DNA from: AC-32 sp963717475
GTDB taxonomy: Bacteria; Actinomycetota; Thermoleophilia; Gaiellales; Gaiellaceae
Length of the DNA: 64,000 nt
Direction: 5' to 3'
Assembly (NCBI GenBank): GCA_963717475.1
Contig: OY970337.1
Coordinates: 2,728,001 to 2,792,000, forward strand
The translations under genes and the position numbers were made by a program. This document shows, one piece after another, positions 1 to 9,900 of this stretch (within the stretch, counting starts at the first letter, position 1; every line of letters starts with the position of its first letter). The notes beneath the pieces are model-generated. The model was not told the origin of the DNA, searched no databases, and saw only the letters and a program-made list of their open reading frames with translations.

Positions 1-312
1 CTCGACCTCGTCGGGCTCGGCGAGCGGGCGGCGCACGTCCCGGACGAGCTCTCGGGCGGGCAGCGCCAGCGCGTCACCATTGCGCGGGCACTCGTCAACG
101 ACCCGGCGATCGTCTGGGCCGACGAACCCACCGGCGATCTCGACAGCGAGAACGCCGAGGAGATCGTCGAGCTGATGCGCCGGCTGAACCGGGAGCAGGG
201 CCTGACGTTTCTGATCGTGACCCACGACATCTCCGTCGGTCGAGCGACCGACCGGATCGTCCGGATGGTCGACGGCGAGATCGTGGGCGAAGAGCAACTC
301 CAAGCGAGGTGA
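1..312 (+). CDS. ABC transporter ATP-binding protein (MacB/LolD type), 5'-truncated by window edge
   Basis: Only the C-terminal 103 residues are inside the window. They show the ABC signature LSGGQ (visible residues 17-21), the Walker B segment IVWADEP followed by the D-loop TGDLDS, and the H-loop histidine in IVTHD (residue 75). The TGDLDS form and the partner permease at 640 are typical of the MacB/LolD export family, so this subunit should hydrolyse ATP to drive a two-FtsX-domain permease. The stop codon overlaps the next start in a GTGA arrangement, which indicates one operon. The transported substrate is unknown. Confidence 0.95.
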   Translation, partial: LDLVGLGERAAHVPDELSGGQRQRVTIARALVNDPAIVWADEPTGDLDSENAEEIVELMRRLNREQGLTFLIVTHDISVGRATDRIVRMVDGEIVGEEQLQAR

Positions 313-635
313 GTCACGTGATAGCGCGAACGACCATGGTCGAGATCGACCCGATTCGCCTGTCGGTCGGCGAGGCGATCGAGCTGTTCCGGCGCTCGGT
401 CGTCCCGGCGCTGCACGAGCAAGAGGGCTTCGAGGGCGTGTACGTGCTGCTCACGCCCGAGGGCAAGGCGCTCGTGCTGACGTTCTGGGCCGACGAGGCG
501 ACGGCGGAGGCCGGCTTGCAGAGCGGCTTCTACGCCGAGCAGGTGGAGAAGTTCGTGACGGTGTTCGGAGCGGAGCCCGGCCGTGCGACGTACGACGTCG
601 TGCTCGCCGATGCGCCCGTGCTGACGGCGAGGTAG
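309..635 (+). CDS. Small ABM-like (dimeric alpha/beta barrel) protein
   Basis: This 108-residue protein starts at a GTG that overlaps the upstream ATPase stop. Its pattern resembles the antibiotic-biosynthesis-monooxygenase (ABM) fold: an N-terminal strand (residues 5-14), a helix containing GEAIELFRRSVVPALHEQEGFEGVYVLL, then a strand with TFWADEATAEAG. No catalytic residues can be assigned. It sits between the ATPase and permease genes of one exporter, so it may be an accessory or sensing protein, but that is inference from position only. Confidence 0.7.
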   Translation: MSHVIARTTMVEIDPIRLSVGEAIELFRRSVVPALHEQEGFEGVYVLLTPEGKALVLTFWADEATAEAGLQSGFYAEQVEKFVTVFGAEPGRATYDVVLADAPVLTAR

Positions 636-639
636 CGCC

Positions 640-3615
640 ATGACCAAGATCTTCGGACTGCCCGTCGCCGACCTTGCGGTCGTCCTGACCGTCTTGCTCG
701 TGCTGGCCTTGGCCGGCATCACAGTGCTCGCGCTGCGGAACAGGGTCTTCTTCAGGCTCGGGATCCGCAGCCTCACACGCCGCCGCGGTCGCACTGCGCT
801 GATCGTCGTCGGGCTGATGCTCGGCACGACGATCATCTCCGCGGCGCTCGCGACCGGCGACACCATGAGCCACACGATCCGCTCGTCGGCGACCGCCGCG
901 CTCGGACAGACCGACGAGGTGATCGGCGCCAAGGGCATCGACGCCGCGCTCGCGAGCGGAGGCGGCTCGACCGGCTGGAAGTACTTCCCGCAGGGATACG
1001 CGGATCGCCTCGCCCGCGACACCCGCGCTTCGGGCCTGATCGACCGCGTGCAGCCGGTGATCATCGAGCCCGTCGCGGTCTGGAACACCACGAGCCGCCA
1101 GTCGGAGGCCCGCGTGACGCTGTTCTCGACCGCGAGCGGCCGCGGGCACGGCGTCGGCGAGATTCGCGCCGACGGCCGCGCGGTCACGCTCGGCGGGCTT
1201 TACGCGAACGAGGTCTATCTCAACCAGAAGGCTGCGGACAAGCTCGACGCCAGGCCGGGCGACATCCTCCAGGTGCTGTCGGGCGACCGAGCCGCGACGG
1301 CGACCGTGAAGGCGATCGTCGCCTCGGAAGGAGTCGGGACCGACGGCGCCGCGGTGCTCATGCGGCTCTCCGCAGCGCAGCAGTTCCTCGGCAAGCCGGG
1401 GCTCGTCAAGGCCCTGTTCGTCTCGAACACCGCGGGCGTCTCCGGCACAGACCAGGCGATGCGCGTGCTCGACCCCGCGGCCGGGCGCCTCGGCCTCGAG
1501 GCGGACAACACGAAACAGGACGCCCTCCGGCAAGCGGATGCAGGCGGAGCGATGTTCATGTCGTTCTTCACCACGTTCGGCTCGTTCTCGATCGCGGCCG
1601 GCATCCTGCTGATCTTCCTGATCTTCGTCATGCTCGCGGCCGAGCGGCGGAGTGAGCTCGGAATCGCGCGCGCCGTGGGAACGCGCCGCAAGCACCTCGT
1701 GCAGATGTTCCTCTACGAGGGCCTCGCGTATGACCTGCTCGCGGCTGCCGTCGGCGTGCTGCTCGGCGTCGCGGTCGCCTACGGAATGGTGCTCGCGATG
1801 GTCGGCGCGTTCGCGAGCACGGAGGACGTCCAGATCACGTACTCCGTGAAGCCGACGACGTTCCTGCTCGGGTACGCCATCGGCGTGCTGCTGACGCTGA
1901 TCGTGGTCGCGTTCTCGGCCTGGCGCGTAAGCCGCATGAACATCGTGACGGCGATTCGCGATCTGCCGGAGCCTCTGGAGGGCGGACACCGCCGGCGGCG
2001 CTGGGTGCTCGGCGTGCTCGGCGTGCTCGCCGGGGGAGTGCTCGCGGTCGCCGGGGTCGGCGGAGAGGACTCGGTCATCCTCGGGCTCGGTGTCTCGCTC
2101 GTGATCTTCGGGCTCGTCCCGATCCTGCGCGTGCTCGGCGTTCCCGACCGGGCCGTCTACACGGGCGCCGGGCTCTCACTTGTGGCCTGGTTCGTCCTGC
2201 CCATCAGCACCTGGCTGTTCGGCGAGCTGAAGGTCAACTTCTCGATCTTCATCCTTGGCGGGCTCATGATCGTGATCGGCGCCTCCTGGGCGCTGATGTA
2301 CAACGCCGACGTTCTGCTCGGCCTGCTCGGCTCGGTCGCCGGGCGCTTCAAAGGCCTCGCGCCGGTCTTGCGGATGTCGATGGCCTACCCGCTGCGAAGC
2401 CTCTTCCGGACCGGGGTGACGCTCGCGATGTTCACGCTCGTCGTCTTCACCCTCGTCGTCGGCGCCACGACGTCAGGCGCGTTCACGAATGCGTTCAACG
2501 ACCTGGACACCTTCGGCGGCGGTTTCGACGTGCGGGCCACGACGTCGCCGGCGCAGCCGATCGTGGACATGCGCTCGGCCCTCGCGCAGACGCTGGGCGC
2601 GAGGCCGCGGGACTTCGGCGTCGTCTCGAGCGAGTCCTCGCTGCCTGTCAAGGCGCGCCAGCTCGGGACCGCCGCGAAGGAGGAGTCGTACACGGTCTAC
2701 GGTGCAGACCCTGCCTTCCTCTCGCACACGACCTACGGCCTGGCCGACCGTGCACACGGGTACGGCTCGGACGCCGCGGTCTGGCGGGCGCTCCGCACGC
2801 GCCCCGACCTGGCGGTCGTCGACTCACAGGTCGTCCCGAGAAAGGCGAACTGGGGCTTCGCGATGCTGCCGAAGTTCCAGATCCACGGCTTCTACCTCGA
2901 GGACGGCACCTTCGACCCGGTGCACGTGTCGATCCGCGACCCCCAGACGGGGAAGCGCATGAAGCTCACCGTGATCGGCGTCCTCTCCGACAGCGCCCCG
3001 CAGTTCATGTACGGGATCTGGACGTCGCAGCGCTCTCTCCGGCCCGTGTTCGGCGACCGCGTGCTGCCGACGATCCACCTGTTCGCGACGGCGCCGGGCG
3101 TCGACCCGAAGACCGCCGCAAGGACTCTCGAATCGTCGTTCGTCGGCAGCGGCATGCAGGCCGACGCCCTCGAGGACACCCTTCATGACCTCGTCGCGGC
3201 CAACGTGACCATCAACCGGCTGGTGATGGGGTTCATGGGCCTCGGGCTGATCGTCGGTGTCGCGGCGCTCGGGGTGATCTCGGCGCGGGCCGTCGTCGAG
3301 CGGAGGCAGCACATCGGCGTGCTGCGCGCGATCGGCTTCAGCAAGCGGATGGTGCAGCTCATCTTCGTGCTCGAGTCGTCGTTCGTCGCCCTGACGGCGA
3401 TCGTCGTCGGGACCGTGCTCGGGCTCGTCGTCGCGCACCAGGTGATCAGCGACTCGCAGAGCACGCCGAGCTGGCAGAACCTGAGCTTCGACGTGCCGTG
3501 GCTGAGCCTCGGGGTGATCTTCCTCGCGGTCTACCTGGTCGCGCTCGCGACGACCTTCCTGCCGGCTCTGCGCGCGTCTCGCATCTACCCCGCGGAGGCG
3601 CTGCGGTACCAGTAG
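640..3615 (+). CDS. ABC transporter permease with two FtsX domains (MacB type)
   Basis: A 991-residue membrane protein. A TM segment near residues 10-33 is followed by another near 49-75, a large extracytoplasmic region, and a first FtsX helix set at about 306-425 (MSFFTTFGSFSIAAGILLIFL onward). A hydrophobic block lies at about 455-565. A second extracytoplasmic region precedes the final FtsX set from about 855 to the end. The segments RRSELGIARAVGTRRKH and RRQHIGVLRAIGFSKRM are the conserved coupling motifs after the first helix of each FtsX unit. It forms the transport subunit with the ATPase at 1-312. Such systems export lipids, peptides or drugs; the substrate is not evident here. Confidence 0.93.
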   Translation: MTKIFGLPVADLAVVLTVLLVLALAGITVLALRNRVFFRLGIRSLTRRRGRTALIVVGLMLGTTIISAALATGDTMSHTIRSSATAALGQTDEVIGAKGIDAALASGGGSTGWKYFPQGYADRLARDTRASGLIDRVQPVIIEPVAVWNTTSRQSEARVTLFSTASGRGHGVGEIRADGRAVTLGGLYANEVYLNQKAADKLDARPGDILQVLSGDRAATATVKAIVASEGVGTDGAAVLMRLSAAQQFLGKPGLVKALFVSNTAGVSGTDQAMRVLDPAAGRLGLEADNTKQDALRQADAGGAMFMSFFTTFGSFSIAAGILLIFLIFVMLAAERRSELGIARAVGTRRKHLVQMFLYEGLAYDLLAAAVGVLLGVAVAYGMVLAMVGAFASTEDVQITYSVKPTTFLLGYAIGVLLTLIVVAFSAWRVSRMNIVTAIRDLPEPLEGGHRRRRWVLGVLGVLAGGVLAVAGVGGEDSVILGLGVSLVIFGLVPILRVLGVPDRAVYTGAGLSLVAWFVLPISTWLFGELKVNFSIFILGGLMIVIGASWALMYNADVLLGLLGSVAGRFKGLAPVLRMSMAYPLRSLFRTGVTLAMFTLVVFTLVVGATTSGAFTNAFNDLDTFGGGFDVRATTSPAQPIVDMRSALAQTLGARPRDFGVVSSESSLPVKARQLGTAAKEESYTVYGADPAFLSHTTYGLADRAHGYGSDAAVWRALRTRPDLAVVDSQVVPRKANWGFAMLPKFQIHGFYLEDGTFDPVHVSIRDPQTGKRMKLTVIGVLSDSAPQFMYGIWTSQRSLRPVFGDRVLPTIHLFATAPGVDPKTAARTLESSFVGSGMQADALEDTLHDLVAANVTINRLVMGFMGLGLIVGVAALGVISARAVVERRQHIGVLRAIGFSKRMVQLIFVLESSFVALTAIVVGTVLGLVVAHQVISDSQSTPSWQNLSFDVPWLSLGVIFLAVYLVALATTFLPALRASRIYPAEALRYQ

Positions 3616-3617
3616 CG

Positions 3618-3950
3618 CTAGCTCTTCTTCGGTAGAGACCGCGCGAAGGCGACCCCGCGCTCGACCCACGCATCGAGCTCAGCGCCCACGACGTGCTCCG
3701 AGTCGACGCGCAGCCATCCTGCCATCTGCCGCCCGCGCATCTCCATCGGGTAGGCCGCTGTCGAGGCGACCAGCGCGTCCGACTCGGCAGGGTCGACGCG
3801 GACGAGCAGCCCGCCTTGGCCGCTCGCGGCGACGGCCATGTTGCCGCCGACCATGAACCCGAGGCCGCCGAACATCTTCTTCTCCTCGAGGCCGGGCTCC
3901 CCCGCAACCAGCTCGCGGATGCGCCCTGCCAGCTCCTCGTCGTACGCCAT
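3618..3950 (-). CDS. TfoX/Sxy N-terminal domain protein
   Basis: A 110-residue protein with the family hallmark MFGGLGFMVGGNMAVAAS near residues 26-43 and the segment MEMRGRQMAGWLRV in the middle, matching the stand-alone TfoX N-terminal domain. In gammaproteobacteria TfoX/Sxy regulates competence, but isolated N-terminal domains in actinobacteria have no proven role. The C-terminal TfoX domain is absent. The gene is convergent with the ABC permease and leaves only two bases between the stop codons. Confidence 0.85.
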   Translation of the reverse strand: MAYDEELAGRIRELVAGEPGLEEKKMFGGLGFMVGGNMAVAASGQGGLLVRVDPAESDALVASTAAYPMEMRGRQMAGWLRVDSEHVVGAELDAWVERGVAFARSLPKKS

Positions 3951-4028
3951 CCAGCGCTAGATCGTACGCCGCGTTTTGCATCGGTACACGGCGTAAACAC
4001 TCAGGAGGAGCGAGTAGAGGAGGACGAG

Positions 4029-5825
4029 ATGGCGGAGCTTGTTGCGGACTACGTGCTGAAGCGCCTGCGCGAGTCGGGCGTCCACCGCGTGTACGGCTAC
4101 CCCGGCGACGGGATCAACGGCTTCCTCGGGGCCTTCGACCGCGCTGACGGCGACCCCGAGTTCATCCAGGCGCGCCACGAGGAGATGGCGGCCTTCATGG
4201 CCTGCGGGCACGCGAAGTTCACCGACGAGCTCGGCTGCTGCATCGCCACCTCCGGCCCGGGTGCGATCCACCTGCTGAACGGCCTCTACGACGCCAAGCT
4301 CGACCACGCGCCCGTCCTCGCGATCGTCGGCCAGCAGAAGCGCATGTCGCTCGGCGCCGCCTACCAGCAGGAGGTCGACCTGCAGGTGCTCTTCAAGGAC
4401 GTCTCCGAGTTCGTCCAGGTCTGCATGGAGCCCGCGCAGGCGCGCCACCTGATCGACCGCGCGATCCGCATCGCGCTCGACAGGCGCGGCGTCGCGACCC
4501 TCATCTTCCCGGGTGACGTCCAGGAGGAGAAGGCCGTCGAGTCGCCTCCGCGCGAGCACGGCGCGGTCTTCTCCAGCATCGGCTACTCGCGCCCGCGCGT
4601 GCTTCCGCACGACGAGGACCTCGAGAGCGCGGCCCGCGTGCTCAACGAGGGCAAGAAGGTCGCGATCCTCGCCGGCCAGGGCGCGTCGGGCGCGAGCGAC
4701 GAGCTCACCGAGACCGCCGAGCTGCTCGGCGCGGGTGTCGCCAAGGCGCTGCTCGGCAAGGACGTCCTGCCCGACGACCTGCCCTTCGTCACCGGCTCGA
4801 TCGGCCTGCTCGGCACCACCGCCAGCTACGAGCTGATGAACGGCTGCGACACGCTGCTGATGGTCGGCACGAGCTTTCCGTACTCGGAGTTCCTGCCGAA
4901 GGAGGGCCAGGCGCGCTGTGTCGAGATCGACATCGAGCCGAGCCGCATCGGCCTCCGCTACCCGGTCGACGTCCAGCTCGTCGGCGACGCGAAGGAGACC
5001 TTGCGTCTGCTCAACCCGAGGCTCGAGCGCAAGCAGGACCGCTCGTGGCGCGAGCAGATCGAGACCCAGATCGACGAATGGTGGCGGGTGGTCGACGACC
5101 GCGCGCACCAGGACGGCGACCCGATGAACCCGCAGCGCGTGGTCTGGGAGCTCTCGCAGCGCCTGCCCGAGGACGCGATCGTCTGCGCCGATTCAGGCTC
5201 CTCCACGAACTGGTTCGCGCGCGACCTGAAGCTGCGCTCCGGCAATCGCTCCTCGCTCTCGGGGACGCTCGCGACGATGGGCCCGGGCACGCCGTACGCG
5301 ATCGCGGCCAAGTTCGCGTACCCGAGCCGCCCGGTGATCGCCTTCGTCGGAGACGGCGCGTTCCAGATGAACGGGATGAACGAGCTGATCACGATCAAGC
5401 GCTACGAGGACCGGCTCAGCGACGGCCCGTTCGTGTTCTGCGTCTTCAACAACCAGGACCTGAACCAGGTGACCTGGGAGCAGCGCGTGCTCTCGGGCGA
5501 TCCGAAGTACCCCGGTACGCAGTGGATCCCGAGCATCCCGTACTCGAAGTACGCGGAGCTGCTCGGGTTCAAGGGCATCTACTGCGAGGACGGGGAGCAG
5601 GTCGGCGACGCCTGGGACCAGGCGCTCGGCGCGGGCGGCCCGTGCGTGCTCGAGGTCAAGGTCGACCCGGAGATCCCGCCGCTGCCGCCGCACATCACGC
5701 GGATGCAGGCCGAGAAGATGGCGAAGGCGATGGTCAAGGGCGACCCGGAGCGCGTCGGCGTGATGGAGAAGTCGCTGCGGGGCAAGCTCGCCGAGTTCAA
5801 GGAGTCGCTGCCCGGACGGAAATGA
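4029..5825 (+). CDS. Thiamine-diphosphate enzyme, pyruvate oxidase/acetolactate synthase family
   Basis: A 598-residue ThDP enzyme. The start ATG at 4029 is chosen because a strong GAGGAGG lies about five bases upstream and the protein begins exactly with the PYR domain (MAELVADYVLKRL). The conserved glutamate of the PYR domain is in QARHEEMAAF near residue 52. A central Rossmann-like domain follows (about 190-340). The PP domain carries the ThDP motif GDGAFQMNGMNELITI with NNQDLN downstream (about 440-480). The family decarboxylates pyruvate or other 2-oxoacids; substrate and acceptor cannot be read from sequence. It is first in an operon with a dehydratase-like enzyme and a 2-hydroxyacid dehydrogenase-like enzyme, which suggests a hydroxy/oxo-acid pathway. 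Confidence 0.9.
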   Translation: MAELVADYVLKRLRESGVHRVYGYPGDGINGFLGAFDRADGDPEFIQARHEEMAAFMACGHAKFTDELGCCIATSGPGAIHLLNGLYDAKLDHAPVLAIVGQQKRMSLGAAYQQEVDLQVLFKDVSEFVQVCMEPAQARHLIDRAIRIALDRRGVATLIFPGDVQEEKAVESPPREHGAVFSSIGYSRPRVLPHDEDLESAARVLNEGKKVAILAGQGASGASDELTETAELLGAGVAKALLGKDVLPDDLPFVTGSIGLLGTTASYELMNGCDTLLMVGTSFPYSEFLPKEGQARCVEIDIEPSRIGLRYPVDVQLVGDAKETLRLLNPRLERKQDRSWREQIETQIDEWWRVVDDRAHQDGDPMNPQRVVWELSQRLPEDAIVCADSGSSTNWFARDLKLRSGNRSSLSGTLATMGPGTPYAIAAKFAYPSRPVIAFVGDGAFQMNGMNELITIKRYEDRLSDGPFVFCVFNNQDLNQVTWEQRVLSGDPKYPGTQWIPSIPYSKYAELLGFKGIYCEDGEQVGDAWDQALGAGGPCVLEVKVDPEIPPLPPHITRMQAEKMAKAMVKGDPERVGVMEKSLRGKLAEFKESLPGRK

Positions 5826-5846
5826 CGCGTCGCGACCCGGACCGAG

Positions 5847-6926
5847 GTGGGCGTAGAGCGGCTCGACGTCTCGGCGTACGAGGTTCCGACCGACGAGCCC
5901 GAGTCTGACGGCACCCTCGAGTGGGACTCGACGACGCTGGTCGTGGTCGAGGCGCACGCGGGCGGCAGAGCGGGGCTCGGCTTCACGTACGCGCCGGCGG
6001 CTGCCGGCAAGCTCGTCGAGGAGAAGCTCGCGGACGAGGTCGAGGGCGCGGACGCGATGGCGCCGGCCGTGACCTGGGAGAAGCTCGGTCGCGCGCTGCG
6101 GAACGCCGGCCGACCCGGGATCGGCTCGATGGCGCTCGCCGCGGTCGACTGCGCGCTCTGGGACCTGAAAGCGCGCCTGCTCGAGCTGCCGCTGGTCGAC
6201 GTCCTGCCTCGGGCGCACGACTCGGTGCCGCTCTACGGCAGCGGCGGCTTCTGCTCGTACTCGCTCGACCGGCTGCGTGAGCAGCTCGGCGGCTGGCGCG
6301 ACCAGGGCCTCTCGCGCGTGAAGATGAAGATCTCCCGCGAGCCGGAGCGCGACCCGGAGCGGCTGGACGCCGCACGGGAGGCGATCGGCGACGAGGTCGA
6401 GCTCTTCGTCGACTCGAACGGGGCCCTCGGGCGCAAGCAGGCGCTCGACTGGGCGCACCGGCTCCGGCGAGAGTGGGGCGTGAGCTGGTTCGAGGAGCCC
6501 GTCAGCTCGGCAGACTTCGAAGGCCTCCGGCTCGTCCGCGAGCAGGGGCCCGGGGGGCTCGAGATCGCGGCCGGAGAGTACGCCTACATGCTCGCCGACT
6601 TCCGCAACCTGCTCGGCTGCGTGGACTGCATGCAGGTGGACGTCACCCGCTGCGGCGGGATCACCGGGCTGCTGCAGGCGGCCGGCCTCGCGAACGCGCA
6701 CGGGCTCGACGTCTCCGGCCACTGCGCGCCGCAGCTGTCGGCGCACGCTCTCTGCGCCGTGCCGAACCTCCGGCACCTCGAGTACTTCCACGACCACGTT
6801 CGCATCGAGCGGATGCTCTTCGACGGCGTCCTCGAGCCGGAGGACGGCGAGCTCAAGCCCGACCGCTCGCGGCCCGGTCACGGCCTCGAGCTCAGGCGCG
6901 CGGACGCGGAGAGGTACGCCGCGTGA
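5847..6926 (+). CDS. Enolase-superfamily enzyme (mandelate racemase/muconate lactonizing type)
   Basis: A 359-residue protein from a GTG start. The N-terminal capping domain (about 1-125) is followed by a TIM barrel carrying the general base motif KMKI (about residue 158), metal ligands in VDSNGAL and FEEPV, and the AAGEYAY strand. A histidine near the end of the barrel (SGHCAPQ) is also present. These are hallmarks of the MR/MLE subgroup, which abstracts a proton alpha to a carboxylate and often dehydrates acid sugars. The gene lies 21 bases after the ThDP enzyme and its stop overlaps the next start (GTGA). An acid-sugar dehydratase role is plausible but the substrate is not determined. Confidence 0.88.
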   Translation: MGVERLDVSAYEVPTDEPESDGTLEWDSTTLVVVEAHAGGRAGLGFTYAPAAAGKLVEEKLADEVEGADAMAPAVTWEKLGRALRNAGRPGIGSMALAAVDCALWDLKARLLELPLVDVLPRAHDSVPLYGSGGFCSYSLDRLREQLGGWRDQGLSRVKMKISREPERDPERLDAAREAIGDEVELFVDSNGALGRKQALDWAHRLRREWGVSWFEEPVSSADFEGLRLVREQGPGGLEIAAGEYAYMLADFRNLLGCVDCMQVDVTRCGGITGLLQAAGLANAHGLDVSGHCAPQLSAHALCAVPNLRHLEYFHDHVRIERMLFDGVLEPEDGELKPDRSRPGHGLELRRADAERYAA

Positions 6927-9900
6927 ACGTTCCCGCGAAGACCAGGCCCGAGACCCGGATGCGTCCGGTAGCGGGCGGCGAGGTCGACGTACACAGCCTC
7001 GAGCAGGCGCTGCGCAGGAGCATCGAGGGCGAGGTCCGCTTCTCGCCCGGCGACCGCGGCCTCTACTCGGCGACGGGTGCGAACTACCGGCAGCTGCCGA
7101 TCGGCGTCGTCATCCCGCGCTCGGCCGACGACGTGGTCGCGACGATCGCGGCGTGCCGCGAGCACGGCGCGCCGATCCTCTCGCGCGGCGGCGGCACCGG
7201 GCTCGCGGGCCAGACGACCAACGTCGCGGTCGTGATGGACTTCTCCAAGTACCTGAACCGGATCGTCGAGATCGACGCTGAGCGGAAGCTCGCGCGCGTC
7301 GAGCCCGGCCTGATCCTCGACCACCTCCGTCGGGCCGCCGAGAAGGAGCACCAGCTCACCTTCGGGCCCGACCCCTCGACGCACGAGTACTGCACCTTCG
7401 GAGGGATGATCGCGTCGAATTCCTGCGGTGTCCGCTCGGTGATGGCGCAGTTCTACGGCCCAGGCCCGCGCACCTCGGACAACGTCCACGAGCTCGACTA
7501 CGTGCTCTACGACGGCCGGCGCCTGACCGCGCGCGAGGGCACCTCGGGCGACGAGGAGATCGACCGCAAGCTCATGGATCTCCGCGACCGCTACGCCGAC
7601 CTGATCCGCGCGCGCTACCCGAACATCCCGCGCCGCGTCTCGGGCTACAACCTCGACGACCTCCTCCCGGAGAAGGGCTTCCACGTTGCCCGCGCGCTCG
7701 CCGGGACGGAGAGCACGTGCGTCACCTACCTCGAGGCGACCGTCCACCTGCTGCACAGCCCGCCGGTCCGCTCGCTCGTCGTGATCGGCTACGACAGCGC
7801 CGCCTCGGCGGCCGACCACGTGATGGACGTCCTCGAGCACAAGCCGCTCGGCCTCGAAGGCGTCGACGAGCAGCTGATCGTCGACATGACGATGCTCGGC
7901 AAGCACAGGGAGGACCTCTCGAAGCTCCCGGACGGCCGCGGCTGGCTGCTCGTCGAGTTCGGCGGCGAGACCAAGGAGGAGGCCGACGAGAAGGCACATG
8001 CGCTGATGGCCGACCTGGAGAAGTCGAAGGACCCGCCGAAGGGAATGAAGCTCTACGACGACCCGCCGGCCGAGCAGCACGTCTGGGAGGTCCGCGAGGC
8101 CGGGCTCGGCGCGACCGCGTTCCTGCCCGGCAAGCCCGACACGTACGAGGGCTGGGAGGACTCGGCGGTCCCGCCGGAGCGCCTCGGCGACTACCTCCGC
8201 GAGCTCGGGAAGCTGACGGACCGGTACGGCTACGAGAGCGCGCTCTACGGCCACTACGGCCAGGGCTGCGTCCACGCGCGCTGGAACTTCGACCTGCAGA
8301 CGAAGGAAGGAATCGAGACCTACCGGCGCTTCGTCGGCGAGGCCGCCGATCTCGTCCTGAGCATGGGCGGCTCGATCTCCGGCGAGCACGGAGACGGCCA
8401 GTCGCGCGGCGAGCTGCTGCCGAAGATGTTCGGGCCGGAGCTGATCGAGGCGTTCCGCGAGTTCAAGTCGATCTGGGACCCGGACTGGAAGATGAACCCG
8501 GGCAAGGTCGTCGACCCCTACCGGATCGTCGACAACCTCCGGCTGGGCACCGACTACGCGCCGCCGAGGGTGAAGACACACTTCACTTTCAAGCACGACA
8601 ACGGCTCATTCGCCCACGCGACCACGCGCTGCGTCGGGATCGGCAAGTGCCGCCGGACGGACTCCGGAAGCAACGTCATGTGTCCGAGCTTCATGGTCAC
8701 GCGCGAGGAGAAGCACTCGACCCGCGGCCGCGCGCATCTGCTCTGGGAGATGCTGAACGGCGAGGAGATCGAGCTCTGGAAGGACGAGGACGTCTTCGAC
8801 GCGCTCGACCTGTGCCTCTCGTGCAAGGGCTGCACGAACGACTGCCCCGTCAACGTCGACCTCCCGACCCTGAAGGCGGAGTTCCTCTCGCACTACTACT
8901 CGGGAAAGCTGCGGCCCCGCACGGCCTACGCGTTCGGCCTGATCGACCAGGCGGCCCGCGTCGCCTCGAAGGTCCCGGGGCTCGTGAACTTCGTCACCCA
9001 GACCCAGCCGTTCGCGACCGTGGCCAAGGCAGCGATGGGCGTCTCGCAGAAGCGGCACATCCCGCCGTTCGCCTCGCCGACGCTGAAGGAGTGGTACGCG
9101 CACCGGCCGCACCGAAACGGCGGCGGACGGCGCGTGATCCTCTGGGCCGACACCTTCACGAACTTCTTCCACGCCGAGATCGGGATCGCGGCGGTCGAGG
9201 CGCTCGAGGACGCGGGCTGCAACGTCGTCATTCCCGAGCTCCATCTCTGCTGCGGGCGGCCGCTCTACGACTACGGGATGCTCGACCTCGCGCGGCGCTA
9301 CGCACAGAAGGTGGTGCGCGAGCTGCGCGCCGAGATCCGGGCCGGGACGCCGGTCGTCGGGATCGAGCCGAGCTGCGTCGCCGTCTTCAAGGACGAGCTG
9401 AAGAAGCTGATGACCTTCGACGAGGACGCCGAGCGGCTCTCGAAGCAGACGTTCCACTTCGCGGAGTTCCTGGAGAAGATCGAGTACGAGCCGCCGCAGC
9501 TCGCGGGCAAGGCGCTGCTCCACGGCCACTGCCACCACAAGGCGACCGGCGGGATCTCGCACGAGCAGAAGCTGCTCGAGCAGATGGGCCTGGACGTCGA
9601 AGAGCTCAACTCGGGCTGCTGCGGGATGGCCGGCGGCTGGGGCTACGAGCCGGGCCACTACGACGTCTCGATGGCCTGCGGCGAGCGCGTCCTGCTGCCG
9701 AAGGTGCGCGACGCCGCTCCCGAGACCCTGGTCGTCAGCGACGGCTTCTCCTGCCGCTCGCAGATCGAGCAGGGCGACACCGGGCGGCGCGGGCTCCACC
9801 TCGCGCAGGTGCTGAAGCTCGCCCGCGAGCGCGGCGGGATCCCCGCCTATCCGGAGCGGGACCTCTACGAACCGCCGAAACAGGCGCCCAAGGCGCGCCG

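Noticed and set aside
451..1989. Long antisense open frame (512 codons) opposite the ABC permease
   Set aside because: Arg/His/Glu-rich low-complexity translation typical of an antisense shadow in GC-rich DNA; the plus strand carries a clear permease.
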